The position numbers and the translations under genes are program-made. Under the pieces are notes generated by a model, which was not told the DNA's origin, did no database searches, and worked only from the letters and a program-made list of their open reading frames with translations. A stretch of DNA of 64,000 bases from Frigidibacter sp. SD6-1. Its GTDB lineage: Bacteria > Pseudomonadota > Alphaproteobacteria > Rhodobacterales > Rhodobacteraceae. This document shows positions 33,583 to 47,198 of the stretch, in pieces (positions within the stretch are counted from its first letter, which is position 1; each line of letters begins with the position of its first letter). Location of the stretch: the NCBI RefSeq assembly GCF_030143255.1, contig NZ_JARJNR010000008.1, forward strand, positions 1-64,000, given 5' to 3'.

Positions 33583-34755
33583 TCAAGACCGCGAGAGCAC
33601 GGCGAGATAGAAACCGTCCCCGCCCTCGGTGGGTAGGAACCGGCGTTCGTGGCTCAACGAAAAGCCATCCTGTGCGCCGAGGAAGCCGGCGACGACCGCG
33701 TCGTTTTCCGCGTCGAGCAACGAGCAGGTCATATAGGCGAGCGTACCGCCGGGGCGAAGATGAGCGGCGGCCGTCGACAGGATGCTTCGCTGTAGGCTGA
33801 CCAGGTCTGCAACCCGCCCTGGCGTAAGCAGCCATTTCGACTGCGGGGTACGCCGCCAGGTGCCCGACCCCGAACAGGGCGCGTCGACAAGGACGAGGTC
33901 ATAGGCGCCGGGTCTCAGTGCGGCGCTCTCCACAATCCGTAGCTCCGCGCCAGCGCGCTTGGCCCGGGCGGGCAGGTCACGCGTCCGGCCGGGGTTCGCA
34001 TCATGGGCGTCGACCCGCCCGCCCGTCCGCGCCGCCATGGCGAGCGCCTTGCCGCCGCCGCCCGCGCAATAGTCGAGAACCTTCATGCCGCGTTCCAGCG
34101 GCAGGTCGGCGACGGCCGCCTGAGAGGACAGGTCCTGCAGTTCGACCAATCCTTGAAGATAGGCGCGCGAGCCGTTGATCTTGTTCGACTTTCCGATAAC
34201 CTCTAGGGCCGTGTCGCAGCTCGGTGCCTCGCGGCATTCCACCCCGTCCGCGGCAAGCAGAGCCATCGCTTCGACCCGTGTGCCGCGCGCCAGATTCACG
34301 CGCAGGAAAACCGGCGCGCGGTCGCGCATCGCGGCCAGCACCGGTTCGAACGCCTGTCCGAGCGCGCTGCGGAGCGGGGCATCCAGCCAGTCAGGATAAT
34401 CGAGCCGCACCGGATCGGGCGGCTCTCCGCCGGGCGCTTCCAGAGCTGCCCTTTCGGCTTCCTCAAGCGCTGACGGACCATAGGGCAGACCGGCGAAAAG
34501 TGCGTCGAGATCCGCCGGGCCGGCGAGCGCGATCATCAGCGCCCGGCCCGTAGGCTCTGCCGCCCCGGCACGCGCGGCCAGGCTTCGCTGGCAGCGCAGC
34601 GCGTCATAGACGAGGTCGCGTACCGCCGCCCGGTCGCCCGACCCCGCATGGCGAGAGGCGCGCGCCCAAAGCGTCAGCGCGCGTTCGGCCGGTTCGCCCG
34701 CGAGGATACGGTCGAGAAGCTCTATCGCGGTCTGGACACGCGCGGCGGGGGTCAT
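33583..34755 (-). CDS. rsmB: 16S rRNA m5C methyltransferase, RsmB/NOP family
   Basis: 390 residues. An N-terminal NusB-like helical part (about 1-130) is followed by a SAM-dependent methyltransferase domain. V-L-D-Y-C-A-G-G-G-G-K-A-L is motif I, and D-A-P-C-S-G-S-G-T-W-R-R (motif IV Cys) and M-T-C-S-L-L-D-A-E-N (motif VI catalytic Cys) are typical of RNA m5C enzymes. It probably methylates C967 of 16S rRNA or a related target. It starts 10 bp after guaB and is likely co-transcribed with it. Confidence 0.9.
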   Translation of the reverse strand: MTPAARVQTAIELLDRILAGEPAERALTLWARASRHAGSGDRAAVRDLVYDALRCQRSLAARAGAAEPTGRALMIALAGPADLDALFAGLPYGPSALEEAERAALEAPGGEPPDPVRLDYPDWLDAPLRSALGQAFEPVLAAMRDRAPVFLRVNLARGTRVEAMALLAADGVECREAPSCDTALEVIGKSNKINGSRAYLQGLVELQDLSSQAAVADLPLERGMKVLDYCAGGGGKALAMAARTGGRVDAHDANPGRTRDLPARAKRAGAELRIVESAALRPGAYDLVLVDAPCSGSGTWRRTPQSKWLLTPGRVADLVSLQRSILSTAAAHLRPGGTLAYMTCSLLDAENDAVVAGFLGAQDGFSLSHERRFLPTEGGDGFYLAVLSRS

Positions 34756-34765
34756 GCGCCCCTCC

Positions 34766-37052
<2,287 letters not shown>

Positions 37053-37054
37053 TC

Positions 37055-38020
37055 TCAGGCAATCGCGGCGTTGGTCTTCACCGCAAGCTGGCCGCCCAGC
37101 CAGAGCCGCCCGATCCGGTAGGCGATCGCCAGATTGATCCCGCTCGCCGCCGCCAGCAGCAGGAGTCCCGGCACTGTCCAGCCCGTGCCGACAAGAAGCC
37201 ACAGGCTGGCGGTCGCGGCCGACGGAAAGGTGATTGCCGCCCAAAGCGCGGAAAAGCCGCTTCCCAGCGTCGGTCTCAGCGCCGGGAGCAGCAAGAGAAG
37301 AACGACCGCGGCAAGCGCCGCCGCACCGAGCGCTATCTCGTCGTATCCCAGAAGCTTTGCGGTGCTGCCCGAGACCGAGATCGCCGCGAGATGCAGCGCC
37401 AGAAGCGGTCTCAACGGGGCGGGCATCGGCCGTTTCACCAGATCCAGCACGCCCCAGAGGCCGATCGCGAGGCCGGTCGCACTGAAAAGGTAGAAAAGAA
37501 ACTGCGCGAGCGGACCGAACCCGAGGCTCGCGGCCGCAAGCGCGCCCACGATCGGGGAGGTGAAGTAAAGCTGTCCCGCCGGGGAATAGCGGCGCGCCTC
37601 GGGCGGCGCGGTCGCAATCTGGCGCAGGATCAGGCCGATGACCAGCAGATGGAACACTAGGCCGACATGGAAGACGACCGCGGCAAGGACAGGGTGCGCC
37701 GGGCCGGTGAGCATGGCCGTGAGATAGAGCGATCCGCACAGGGCCGACAGTCCAAGCCGCCCCGGCAGAACCGCAATATCGTCGGACAGGACCGACATCC
37801 GGCGCATGAGCTTCGCCGCATAAGCCACGAGCGCCACGCCAAGAACAAGGACCGCCGCCCCTGCAAGCAGATCGGCCAGCGGCGCGGCCGCCTCCAGCTG
37901 TCTGGCTGCGCGGCGCCAGGCGACGGCAAGGCCGAGAAGCCCCAGGATCGCGGGGAAGACGGCGGGCGGCGTGCGGCGGGCGAAGCCTTTTGGCGTGGGC
38001 GTCGGGGCGACGAATCTCAT
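37055..38020 (-). CDS. TehA/TDT-family membrane transporter
   Basis: 321 residues with about ten transmembrane helices. It belongs to the tellurite-resistance/dicarboxylate transporter (TDT, SLAC1-like) class. The SLAC1/TehA-like stretch P-P-A-V-F-P-A-I-L-G-L-L-G-L-A lies near the N-terminus, and H-L-A-A-I-S-V-S-G-S mid-protein. The family moves anions such as malate, sulphite or chloride. The ATG at 38020 has GGAGG five bases upstream. Convergent with the amidotransferase gene, 2 bp apart. Confidence 0.82.
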   Translation of the reverse strand: MRFVAPTPTPKGFARRTPPAVFPAILGLLGLAVAWRRAARQLEAAAPLADLLAGAAVLVLGVALVAYAAKLMRRMSVLSDDIAVLPGRLGLSALCGSLYLTAMLTGPAHPVLAAVVFHVGLVFHLLVIGLILRQIATAPPEARRYSPAGQLYFTSPIVGALAAASLGFGPLAQFLFYLFSATGLAIGLWGVLDLVKRPMPAPLRPLLALHLAAISVSGSTAKLLGYDEIALGAAALAAVVLLLLLPALRPTLGSGFSALWAAITFPSAATASLWLLVGTGWTVPGLLLLAAASGINLAIAYRIGRLWLGGQLAVKTNAAIA

Positions 38021-38175
38021 GCGAACCTCCTGGCGGCGGCACATGATATCCACTCCGCCCGCGCGCAGAACCACAAACCACGACCTGCGACCGATAACCG
38101 CGCACAGCACCGGTTTCAGGATGGACAATTGCCCCGTCGCGTCGGACTGTCGCGGCGACACTGCCGGAGCCCTTC

Positions 38176-39057
38176 TTGACACAGGTCCATCGTCCCGTCA
38201 CCGCCGCGCTCTGGATGGGCGGTTCGATTACCGGCTTCTGCCTGGTGGCCATCGCCGGTCGCGCGCTCAGCACCGGGCTCGATACGTTCGAGATCATGTT
38301 CTACCGCTCGATCGTCGGGGTCTTTCTGGTGGTGACGCTCGCGCTTGCGACAAGCCAGACGGCAGATCTGCGGCCCCGGCACCTTAGGACCCATGTCCTG
38401 CGCAACCTTTTCCATTTCGCGGGGCAGAACCTGTGGCTCTACGCCCTCACGCTGATCCCGCTCGCCCAGCTTTTCGCGCTGGAATTTTCCTACCCGATCC
38501 TTGTCGCGCTGAGCGCCCCCTTCTTCCTGGGCGAGCGCCTGCCGCCCCGGCGCCTTGTCGCGGCGGCGATCGGTTTTGCGGGCATCCTCATCGTGGCGCG
38601 GCCGTTCGGGGGCACGGGTCTTTCCATCGGACTTGGCGCGGCGCTTCTCTGTGCGGTGGGCTTCGCGGGGGCAGCCGTCATCACCAAGAAGCTCACGAGC
38701 GTCACGAGCGTCCTGGCAATCCTTTTCTGGCTGACCGTCACCCAGACCCTGTTCGGCCTTGTCGGCGCCGCCTTCGGCGGCGGCCCCGCCTGGCCGGCGC
38801 CCGGTCTCTGGCCCTGGATCCTCGCCATCGGCTTGGGCGGGCTCGGCGCGCACCTGAGCCTGACCAAGGCCCTGTCGCTCGCGCCCGCCTCGCTTGTCAC
38901 CCCTCTCGACTTCCTGCGCCTGCCGCTCATTGGCGTCGTCGGCATGCTCTGGTACGGCGAAGCCCTTGACCTGTGGGTGTTTATCGGCGGCGCGATCATC
39001 TTTGCCGCGAACTGGCTCAACATCTCGTCGGAAGACAGCCATCCCCGCCCCGCATAG
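38176..39057 (+). CDS. EamA (DMT) family exporter
   Basis: 293 residues, ten predicted helices in two EamA repeats (about 10-140 and 155-285). The second ends L-R-L-P-L-I-G-V-V-G-M-L-W-Y-G-E-A-L-D, a typical EamA C-terminal motif. Members export amino acids, metabolites or act on choline/SAM; the substrate is not predictable. TTG 38176 is taken as the start because it keeps the family N-terminus (A-A-L-W-M-G-G-S-I); ATG 38215 would cut into helix 1. Confidence 0.85.
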   Translation: MTQVHRPVTAALWMGGSITGFCLVAIAGRALSTGLDTFEIMFYRSIVGVFLVVTLALATSQTADLRPRHLRTHVLRNLFHFAGQNLWLYALTLIPLAQLFALEFSYPILVALSAPFFLGERLPPRRLVAAAIGFAGILIVARPFGGTGLSIGLGAALLCAVGFAGAAVITKKLTSVTSVLAILFWLTVTQTLFGLVGAAFGGGPAWPAPGLWPWILAIGLGGLGAHLSLTKALSLAPASLVTPLDFLRLPLIGVVGMLWYGEALDLWVFIGGAIIFAANWLNISSEDSHPRPA

Positions 39058-39109
39058 TGCGGGAATGTCGCATCTCTTCGATCACGTTTTCGCGACGCAA
39101 CGTCATTCG

Positions 39110-39139
39110 TTGACCGGTGGGCAGAGCGGCGCCTACCCT
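39110..39139 (+). promoter_or_regulatory. Candidate sigma-70-type promoter of the FadL-like gene
   Basis: TTGACC (39110-39115) and TACCCT (39134-39139) are 18 bp apart and lie just upstream of the FadL-like start codon. The -35 is good, the -10 is weak. Confidence 0.35.
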
Positions 39140-39162
39140 TGCGCATGACAGGAACACAACTC

Positions 39163-40287
39163 ATGGGGATGAGTGAAATGGAACGTATTCTGTTGACGGC
39201 AAGCGTCATCGCCATGGGCGCGAGCGGCGCATTCGCCGGTGGCATCGACCGCTCGGGCCAGTCGGTCGCGGTGATCTTCGAGAACGGCAACTATGCCGAA
39301 TTCAGCCTGGGCAGCGTCAGCCCGTCGGTCTCGGGCCAGGCAGTCGCGATCCCGGCGCCGGGTCTGAACGGTGCGCTTTCGGGCGACATGGCCGCGAGCT
39401 ACACCCAGTTCAGCGGCGCGATCAAATACAAGTTCTCCGATACTCTCGACGGCGCGCTGATCTTCGATCAGCCCTATGGCGCCAACGTGGACTACCCGGC
39501 CGGAACCGCTTATTACGCGACCGGTTCGACCGCTACGCTGAAGACCACGGCGATCACCGGCGTCCTGCAATACACCATGCCCTCGAATGTCAGCGTCTAT
39601 GGCGGTCTGCGCTATGAGACGATGTCGGCCGAAGCCTCGATCCCCTTCGTTGCGGGTTACACCGCGACCGGTTCCAAGGATGGCGCGCTCGGCTATCTCG
39701 TCGGTATCGCTTACGAAAAGCCCGAGATCGCGCTGCGCGTCGCCCTGACCTACAATTCGAAGATCAAGCATGAGATCGATACGGCCGAGGCTTCCGGGTT
39801 GGGAGCCCTGAGCACAGTGACCGAAGTGAACTCGCCGAAGTCGGTGAACCTCGAATTCCAATCCGGCGTCGCAAAGGACACGCTGGTCTTCGGCTCGATC
39901 CGCTGGGTCGACTGGTCGAACTTCGACATATCGCCCGCCCAATACGGCGTCCTGACCAGCGGCGGGTCGCTCGTGTCCTATGACAATGACACGGTCAGCT
40001 ACTCGATCGGCGTGGGCCGCAAGTTCAACGAGCACTGGTCGGCGGCGCTGACGCTCGGCTATGAAAAGCAGGATGGCGGCATTGCCTCCAACCTCGGCCC
40101 GACCGACGGCTACAAGAGCATCGGTCTCGGAGCGACCTACACCCAGGACAACATGAAGATCTCGGCCGGCGTGCGCTATGTCGATATCGGCGATGCGCAG
40201 GTGCAGCTCGGCCCGGTGTCGCCTTCGGCTAACTTCACCGACAACCATGCGGTCGGCTTCGGCATGCGGGTCGGCTTCAGCTTCTGA
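39163..40287 (+). CDS. FadL/OmpP1-type outer-membrane channel
   Basis: About 374 residues. It has a signal peptide (I-L-L-T-A-S-V-I-A-M-G-A-S-G-A-F-A, cleaved before G-G-I-D-R-S-G-Q-S), then alternating beta-strands to a C-terminal Phe (M-R-V-G-F-S-F), the outer-membrane insertion signal. FadL-type barrels take up long-chain fatty acids and other hydrophobic compounds by lateral diffusion. The start is uncertain among ATGs at 39145, 39163, 39169 and 39178; 39163 has AGGA at a good distance. Followed by a strong terminator. Confidence 0.88.
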   Translation: MGMSEMERILLTASVIAMGASGAFAGGIDRSGQSVAVIFENGNYAEFSLGSVSPSVSGQAVAIPAPGLNGALSGDMAASYTQFSGAIKYKFSDTLDGALIFDQPYGANVDYPAGTAYYATGSTATLKTTAITGVLQYTMPSNVSVYGGLRYETMSAEASIPFVAGYTATGSKDGALGYLVGIAYEKPEIALRVALTYNSKIKHEIDTAEASGLGALSTVTEVNSPKSVNLEFQSGVAKDTLVFGSIRWVDWSNFDISPAQYGVLTSGGSLVSYDNDTVSYSIGVGRKFNEHWSAALTLGYEKQDGGIASNLGPTDGYKSIGLGATYTQDNMKISAGVRYVDIGDAQVQLGPVSPSANFTDNHAVGFGMRVGFSF

Positions 40288-40309
40288 TCCGGCTTCACCC
40301 TTTCGGAAG

Positions 40310-40335
40310 GGCCCCGCGATCCGCGGGGCCTTTTT
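40310..40335 (+). terminator. Rho-independent terminator of the FadL-like gene
   Basis: GGCCCCGCG pairs with CGCGGGGCC around ATC, followed by TTTTT. It begins 22 bases after the stop codon. Confidence 0.92.
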
Positions 40336-40352
40336 CGTTTCGGATCAACGCC

Positions 40353-40397
40353 GCAAGAATCCGGGTGAATCTTGCCGCCCGACGGGCTAAGGGGATT
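40353..40397 (+). promoter_or_regulatory. Possible leader pseudoknot before the ATPase-metA genes
   Basis: GCAAGA (40353-40358) can pair with TCTTGC (40370-40375), and the loop bases ATCC (40359-40362) can pair with GGAT (40393-40396), which would make an H-type pseudoknot. It lies 25 bp before the ATPase gene in front of metA. It does not show the conserved bases I recall for SAM-II, so a methionine riboswitch is only a guess. Confidence 0.2.
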
Positions 40398-40421
40398 GGG
40401 GGATATTCAGACGGAACGGCG

Positions 40422-41291
40422 ATGATCTATCAGTCCGCAAGAGAATGGCAGGCGGCGCGCCGCAAGCGCGTGCTGCTCTTTGGCATGTCGGGGCTTGGGA
40501 AGACCCATATCTCGAACCTCCTGCGCGATGCGGGCGACTGGTTCCATTATTCCGTCGATTACCGGATCGGCACGCGCTACATGGGCGAGCACATCGCCGA
40601 CAATTTCAAGCGAGAGGCGATGAAGGTGCCGCTTTTGCGGGAACTTCTGATGACGGATTCCGTCCATATCACCTCGAACATCACCTTCAACAATCTGGCG
40701 CCGCTTTCGACCTATCTCGGCAAGCCGGGCGATCCGGCCAGAGGCGGCGTGCCCTTCGCCGAATATCTGCGCCGCCAGGAACAGCATCGGGTGGCGGAAG
40801 TGGCCGCCCTTCTCGATACGCCCGCCTTCATCGAACGCGCCGAGGGTCTGTATGGCTATCCGAATTTCGTCTGCGATTCCGGCGGCTCGATCTGCGAGGT
40901 CGTGGACCCCGACGATCCGGCCGATCCGGTCCTGACGGCGCTCGAGGAGAACCTGCTGCTCGTCTGGATCGAGGGCGGCGAGGCGCACCGGGCCGAACTG
41001 ATCCGCCGGTTCGACCGGGCGCCGAAGCCGATCTACTATCAGCCCGATTTCCTGAAAGCGCTCTGGGCGGACTACCTGAAAGCCGAAGGCAAGTCCGAGG
41101 CCGAGGTCGATCCCGACGCCTTCCTGCGTTTCGGTTATGCGCGCCTTCTCGACCACCGTCAGCCGCGCTACCGCGCGATGGCGCGCCGGGGTGTCACCGT
41201 CACGGCGGAAGACGTGGCGCGCGTGTCCTCGCCCCGGGCCTTCACCGATCTGATCGCTACCGCCCTTGAGCGTCGCGGCCAGGCGGCATAG
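40422..41291 (+). CDS. P-loop ATPase of unknown function upstream of metA
   Basis: 289 residues. [15 protein letters not shown] (about 17-31) is a Walker A motif of kinase type, and the following [11 protein letters not shown] resembles nucleotide-kinase substrate regions. No further domain is recognised and there is no signal or membrane segment. The ATG at 40422 follows GGAAC; a longer frame from 40365 crosses the leader. metA begins 23 bp downstream, so the two are probably co-transcribed. A link to methionine synthesis is inferred from this position only. Confidence 0.82.
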   Translation: MIYQSAREWQAARRKRVLLFGMSGLGKTHISNLLRDAGDWFHYSVDYRIGTRYMGEHIADNFKREAMKVPLLRELLMTDSVHITSNITFNNLAPLSTYLGKPGDPARGGVPFAEYLRRQEQHRVAEVAALLDTPAFIERAEGLYGYPNFVCDSGGSICEVVDPDDPADPVLTALEENLLLVWIEGGEAHRAELIRRFDRAPKPIYYQPDFLKALWADYLKAEGKSEAEVDPDAFLRFGYARLLDHRQPRYRAMARRGVTVTAEDVARVSSPRAFTDLIATALERRGQAA

Positions 41292-41314
41292 ATCAACCTG
41301 CGAAGGAGCGTCTC

Positions 41315-42244
41315 ATGCCGATCACCCTGCCCGAAAGCCTCCCCGCCTTTGGTGTCCTTTCCAAGGAAGGCGTGATGGTCATGTCGCCGGATCGCGCCAG
41401 CCATCAGGACATCAGGCCGCTCAGGATCGGGCTTCTCAACCTGATGCCGAAGAAGATCCAGACCGAGAACCAGTTCGCCCGGCTGATCGGCGCCACGCCC
41501 TTGCAGATCGACTTCCAGCTGATCCGCATGACCGAGCATGAGACGAAGAATACAGCAGCCGAACATATGGCGGCCTTCTACCGTCCCTTCGCCGACGTCG
41601 CGGCCTCGGGCGAGACGTTCGACGGGCTGATCATCACCGGCGCGCCGATCGAACATCTTCCGTTCGAGGAGGTGACCTACTGGGACGAGCTCTGCCGCGT
41701 CATGGACTGGACGCAGAGCCATGTCCATTCGACCTTCGGCGTCTGCTGGGGCGGCATGGCGATGATCTATCATTTCCACGGTGTGAAGAAGCATATGCTG
41801 GACCACAAGGCCTTCGGCTGCTTCCGCCACCAGAACCGCCTGCCCGCCTCGCCCTATCTGCGCGGCTTCTCGGACGATTTCGTCATTCCTGTCAGCCGCT
41901 GGACCGAGATGAAGCAGGCAGAGATCGACGCTGCTCCGGGCCTCAGGACGCTTCTCGGCTCGGACGAGGTCGGACCCTGCCTGGTCGAGGACCCGGGCCA
42001 CCGCGCGCTCTATATCTTCAACCATTTCGAATATGACAGCGGCACGCTGAAGGAAGAATATGACCGCGATGTCTCGAACGGCACGCCGATCAATGTGCCG
42101 ATGAACTATTATCCCGACGACGACCCGGCGCGGCAGCCCATGAACCGCTGGCGCAGCCATGCGCATCTGCTCTACGGCAACTGGGTGAACGAGATTTACC
42201 AGACGACGCCCTTCGATCTTTCAGAGATCGGCAAGACGCGCTGA
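41315..42244 (+). CDS. metA: Homoserine O-acyltransferase (MetA family, likely acetyl-CoA-specific)
   Basis: 309 residues, full length. It activates the homoserine hydroxyl in the first step of methionine synthesis. The nucleophile lies in [10 protein letters not shown] (Cys near 142), and H-F-E-Y-D-S-G-T-L is the His/Glu region. In the acyl-donor site it has G-A-P-I-E-H-L where E. coli has Gly and acetyl-CoA-using MetA proteins have Glu, so homoserine O-acetyltransferase activity is predicted. Preceded by AAGGAG. Name metA (also called metAA) is retained. Confidence 0.94.
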   Translation: MPITLPESLPAFGVLSKEGVMVMSPDRASHQDIRPLRIGLLNLMPKKIQTENQFARLIGATPLQIDFQLIRMTEHETKNTAAEHMAAFYRPFADVAASGETFDGLIITGAPIEHLPFEEVTYWDELCRVMDWTQSHVHSTFGVCWGGMAMIYHFHGVKKHMLDHKAFGCFRHQNRLPASPYLRGFSDDFVIPVSRWTEMKQAEIDAAPGLRTLLGSDEVGPCLVEDPGHRALYIFNHFEYDSGTLKEEYDRDVSNGTPINVPMNYYPDDDPARQPMNRWRSHAHLLYGNWVNEIYQTTPFDLSEIGKTR

Positions 42245-42301
42245 GGCCGCGCAAGGCGGGCGACCTCCTCGGACATTTCATGTCTCGTCGGGCTCTCCGC
42301 G

Positions 42302-42329
42302 CGAGGAGTGCACGAAGTGCTTCGACGAG
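42302..42329. repeat. GAGTGCACGAAGTGC-type repeat, copy 2
   Basis: A 28-bp element after metA with core GAGTGCACGAAGTGC between CGAG and TTCGACGAG. It matches 20189-20216 with two core differences and the inverted copy 29152-29179 with three. Confidence 0.6.
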
Positions 42330-42346
42330 CTGCCGCGCAGAGAATA

Positions 42347-42370
42347 GGCCCGGACGGTACCGTCCGGGCC
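42347..42370. terminator. Perfect palindrome between metA and clpX
   Basis: A 24-bp perfect palindrome with half-site GGCCCGGACGGT, between the convergent metA and clpX stops. It is likely a bidirectional terminator stem; no long T-run follows. Confidence 0.6.
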
Positions 42371-42393
42371 CTTGAACTTCGTCCCCGTCAGGC

Positions 42394-43662
<1,269 letters not shown>

Positions 43663-43765
43663 CCGTCACCTCTGCGGCCTGCCCCCGGCCATTAGCGCTC
43701 ATTTAGAGCCGCCCTTTTCGGCAAGATTAGGGCAGCAACCGGGTCATCACAACGTCTAATTGCCC

Positions 43766-43785
43766 GGCCACACATTCTTGTGGCC
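43766..43785 (-). terminator. Stem-loop after clpP
   Basis: GGCCACA pairs with TGTGGCC around six bases, starting 12 bases after the clpP stop. No T-run follows, so it may trim clpP-clpX readthrough or stabilise the clpP message rather than end transcription. Confidence 0.45.
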
Positions 43786-43796
43786 GAACGTTACGT

Positions 43797-44420
43797 TCAG
43801 TCCTCGACCTTCGGGCGGCTTTCGAGGATTTCGTCGATGAGGCCCCAGTCCTTGGCATCCTCGGCCGACATGAAATTGTCCCGCTCCAGCGCCGCCTCGA
43901 CCTTCTTGATCGGGTTGCCGGTGTGCTTGACGTAAATCTGGTTCAGCCGGTCCTTCAGCTTCTGGGTTTCCTGGGCGTGGATCATGATATCCGTCGCCTG
44001 GCCCTGATAGCCGCCCGAGGGCTGGTGGACCATGACCCGGCTGTTCGGCAGCGAGAAGCGCATGCCTTTCTCGCCCGCCGTCAAAAGCAGAGACCCCATC
44101 GAGGCCGCCTGCCCGATCACCAGGGTCGAGACCTTGGGCTTGATATACTGCATCGTGTCGTAGATCGACAGGCCCGAGGTCACAACGCCGCCCGGGCTGT
44201 TGATATACATCGCGATTTCCTTCGAGGGGTTTTCCGCCTCAAGGAACAGGAGCTGCGCGCAAATGAGCGTCGACATGCCGTCATGAACCGGACCGGCAAG
44301 GAAGATGATCCGCTCCTTCAGAAGCCGCGAATAGATGTCATATGCCCGTTCGCCGCGCGAGGTCTGTTCGACCACCATCGGCACGAGAGTGTTCATATAG
44401 AGATCGTACGGGTCTTTCAT
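43797..44420 (-). CDS. clpP: ATP-dependent Clp protease proteolytic subunit ClpP
   Basis: 207 residues. The catalytic Ser is in Q-A-A-S-M-G-S-L-L (near 106) and the His in M-V-H-Q-P-S-G-G (near 131); the Asp follows near 180. The ATG at 44420 gives [10 protein letters not shown], and the short propeptide is cut before the mature N-terminus. It forms the 14-subunit chamber with ClpX. The gap to the divergent amidase gene (44421-44613) holds both promoters; I see no further gene there. Confidence 0.97.
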   Translation of the reverse strand: MKDPYDLYMNTLVPMVVEQTSRGERAYDIYSRLLKERIIFLAGPVHDGMSTLICAQLLFLEAENPSKEIAMYINSPGGVVTSGLSIYDTMQYIKPKVSTLVIGQAASMGSLLLTAGEKGMRFSLPNSRVMVHQPSGGYQGQATDIMIHAQETQKLKDRLNQIYVKHTGNPIKKVEAALERDNFMSAEDAKDWGLIDEILESRPKVED

Positions 44421-44613
44421 CGTCTGCCGCCTCGCGCTCATTCCGGTGTCTAGTCTTATGGGCCTTTGCTTACACAAGTCTTAGTGGCGCGCGACGGGGG
44501 CTGCAAGGGCGCGTCCGACCTGATGTGACCGCCAGCCGAGGGGGCGCCGCCAAGGCCCTTCTCAAAGCGCGCCTCCCGAGGCAGCATGCCGGAAGCACGG
44601 ACAGGGGAATCTG

Positions 44614-46056
44614 ATGGAATACGAGCGACTCGATGCAACCGGCATGGCCGCACTGGTCGCCCGCAGGGAGGCGAGCGCCGAAGAACTGCTCGATCTGGCG
44701 CTTGCGCAGGTGGAGCGGCTGAACCCGGCGCTGAACGCGGTCGTGCTGTTGCAAGAGGACGTGGCCCGCCGCGCCATTGCCCGGGGCCTGCCTGACGGCC
44801 CCTTCAAGGGCGTGCCCTTCCTTCTTAAGGACCTCGGCTGCGAGGCGGTCGATTTCCCCTCGCACAATGGCTCGCGGTTGCACGCCAATACCCGCTATCC
44901 CCGCGACAGCGCGATCTATGAGCGTATCCGCGCGACCGGCGTCGTCACTTTCGGCCGCACAACCTCGCCCGAGGGCGGTATCGGCCCGGCGACCGAGTCG
45001 GCCGTCTATGGCGGGCCGACGCGCAACCCCTGGGACCTATCGCGCACATCCGGCGGCTCTTCGGGCGGTGCGGGCGCGGCGGTCGCGGCGGGGATCGTGC
45101 CCGCCGCGCACGGGTCCGATGGCGGCGGGTCGGTGCGCATCCCGGCCTCGTCCTGCGGGCTTGTGGGCTTCAAGCCGACCCGCGCCCGCCTGCCCGACGG
45201 GCCCTATGTCGGCGAAGGCTGGGCGGGCATGGCCATCGACGGCTTCCTCACCCGGTCCGTCCGCGATACCGCGACCTTCCTCGATGCCTGCCAGGGCGCC
45301 GACCCCGGCGCGCCCTACTGGGCGCCGCCCTTGCACGAGAGCCACGCCGCCGCCATCGCCCGCCCACCCCGGCGGCTGCGCGTCGCGCTGTGCGACACGA
45401 CCTTCACCGGCGAGCCGATCCACCCCGACTGCCGCGCGGCGGTTCTGTCGGCGGCGCGGCTTCTGGAAAGCCTCGGCCATCATGTCGAACCCGCAAGACC
45501 CACGGCGGATGTGAAGGGCATGATGCGCGCCTGGACGCGGATCGTCGCCTGCGGCACGGCGCTGTCGGTCCAGAAGACCGTCGCGGCGCGCGGAAGGCCG
45601 CTTGAGGAAGGCGAGGTCGAGGGCGTGACGCGCGGCGCCATGGACTATGCCGCCACCCTGTCAGGCGCGGATTATCTTGAGGCGGTCGGCAAGATCCATG
45701 CCTTCGGGCGAGAGATGGCGGCCTTCTTCCAGCCCCACGACATTCTTCTGTCTGCGACCCTGGCCGAGCCCCCTGCCCGCGTCGGCCGCTTCGGCCATGC
45801 GACCGAGGATTATGTCCACTACCGCACCGGCCCCGGAATGGTTTTCGACTATTCGCCCTTCTGCGCGGTCTTCAATGCCTCGGGCCAGCCCGCTGCCTCG
45901 CTGCCGCTCCACTGGAATGGCGACGGCCTGCCGATCGGCGTGCATCTCGCCGCCCCTTTCGGCGCGGACGAGATGCTGATTTCGCTCGCGGCGGAACTGG
46001 AGGCCGCTCAACCCTGGATGGCGCGACGTCCGCCCGCACCTTCAAATGCATACTAA
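44614..46056 (+). CDS. Amidase-signature family amidase
   Basis: 480 residues. The Ser-cisSer-Lys triad is visible: Lys in F-L-L-K-D-L-G (near 71) and the Gly/Ser-rich [12 protein letters not shown] (near 147-158), with the nucleophilic Ser in G-G-S-V-R-I-P-A-S further on. It hydrolyses a carboxamide to acid and ammonia. The gene lies 76 bp before a potABCD-like operon on the same strand, so an amide derived from polyamine or amino-acid breakdown is the likely substrate. A GatA role is unlikely, as no gatB or gatC is near and the Gly/Ser pattern differs. Confidence 0.9.
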   Translation: MEYERLDATGMAALVARREASAEELLDLALAQVERLNPALNAVVLLQEDVARRAIARGLPDGPFKGVPFLLKDLGCEAVDFPSHNGSRLHANTRYPRDSAIYERIRATGVVTFGRTTSPEGGIGPATESAVYGGPTRNPWDLSRTSGGSSGGAGAAVAAGIVPAAHGSDGGGSVRIPASSCGLVGFKPTRARLPDGPYVGEGWAGMAIDGFLTRSVRDTATFLDACQGADPGAPYWAPPLHESHAAAIARPPRRLRVALCDTTFTGEPIHPDCRAAVLSAARLLESLGHHVEPARPTADVKGMMRAWTRIVACGTALSVQKTVAARGRPLEEGEVEGVTRGAMDYAATLSGADYLEAVGKIHAFGREMAAFFQPHDILLSATLAEPPARVGRFGHATEDYVHYRTGPGMVFDYSPFCAVFNASGQPAASLPLHWNGDGLPIGVHLAAPFGADEMLISLAAELEAAQPWMARRPPAPSNAY

Positions 46057-46132
46057 CATATTACCCCAGGTCACTTTTCGATTGCGCCGAATCCCCTTCT
46101 GCTGAAATCTGATCAAAAGCCGGGGGATCAGA

Positions 46133-47197
<1,065 letters not shown>

Positions 47198-47198
47198 G

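Noticed and set aside
40336-40421. SAM-II riboswitch in front of the ATPase-metA genes
   Set aside because: A pseudoknot can be drawn, but the conserved loop bases I recall for SAM-II are absent; kept only as a low-confidence leader structure.
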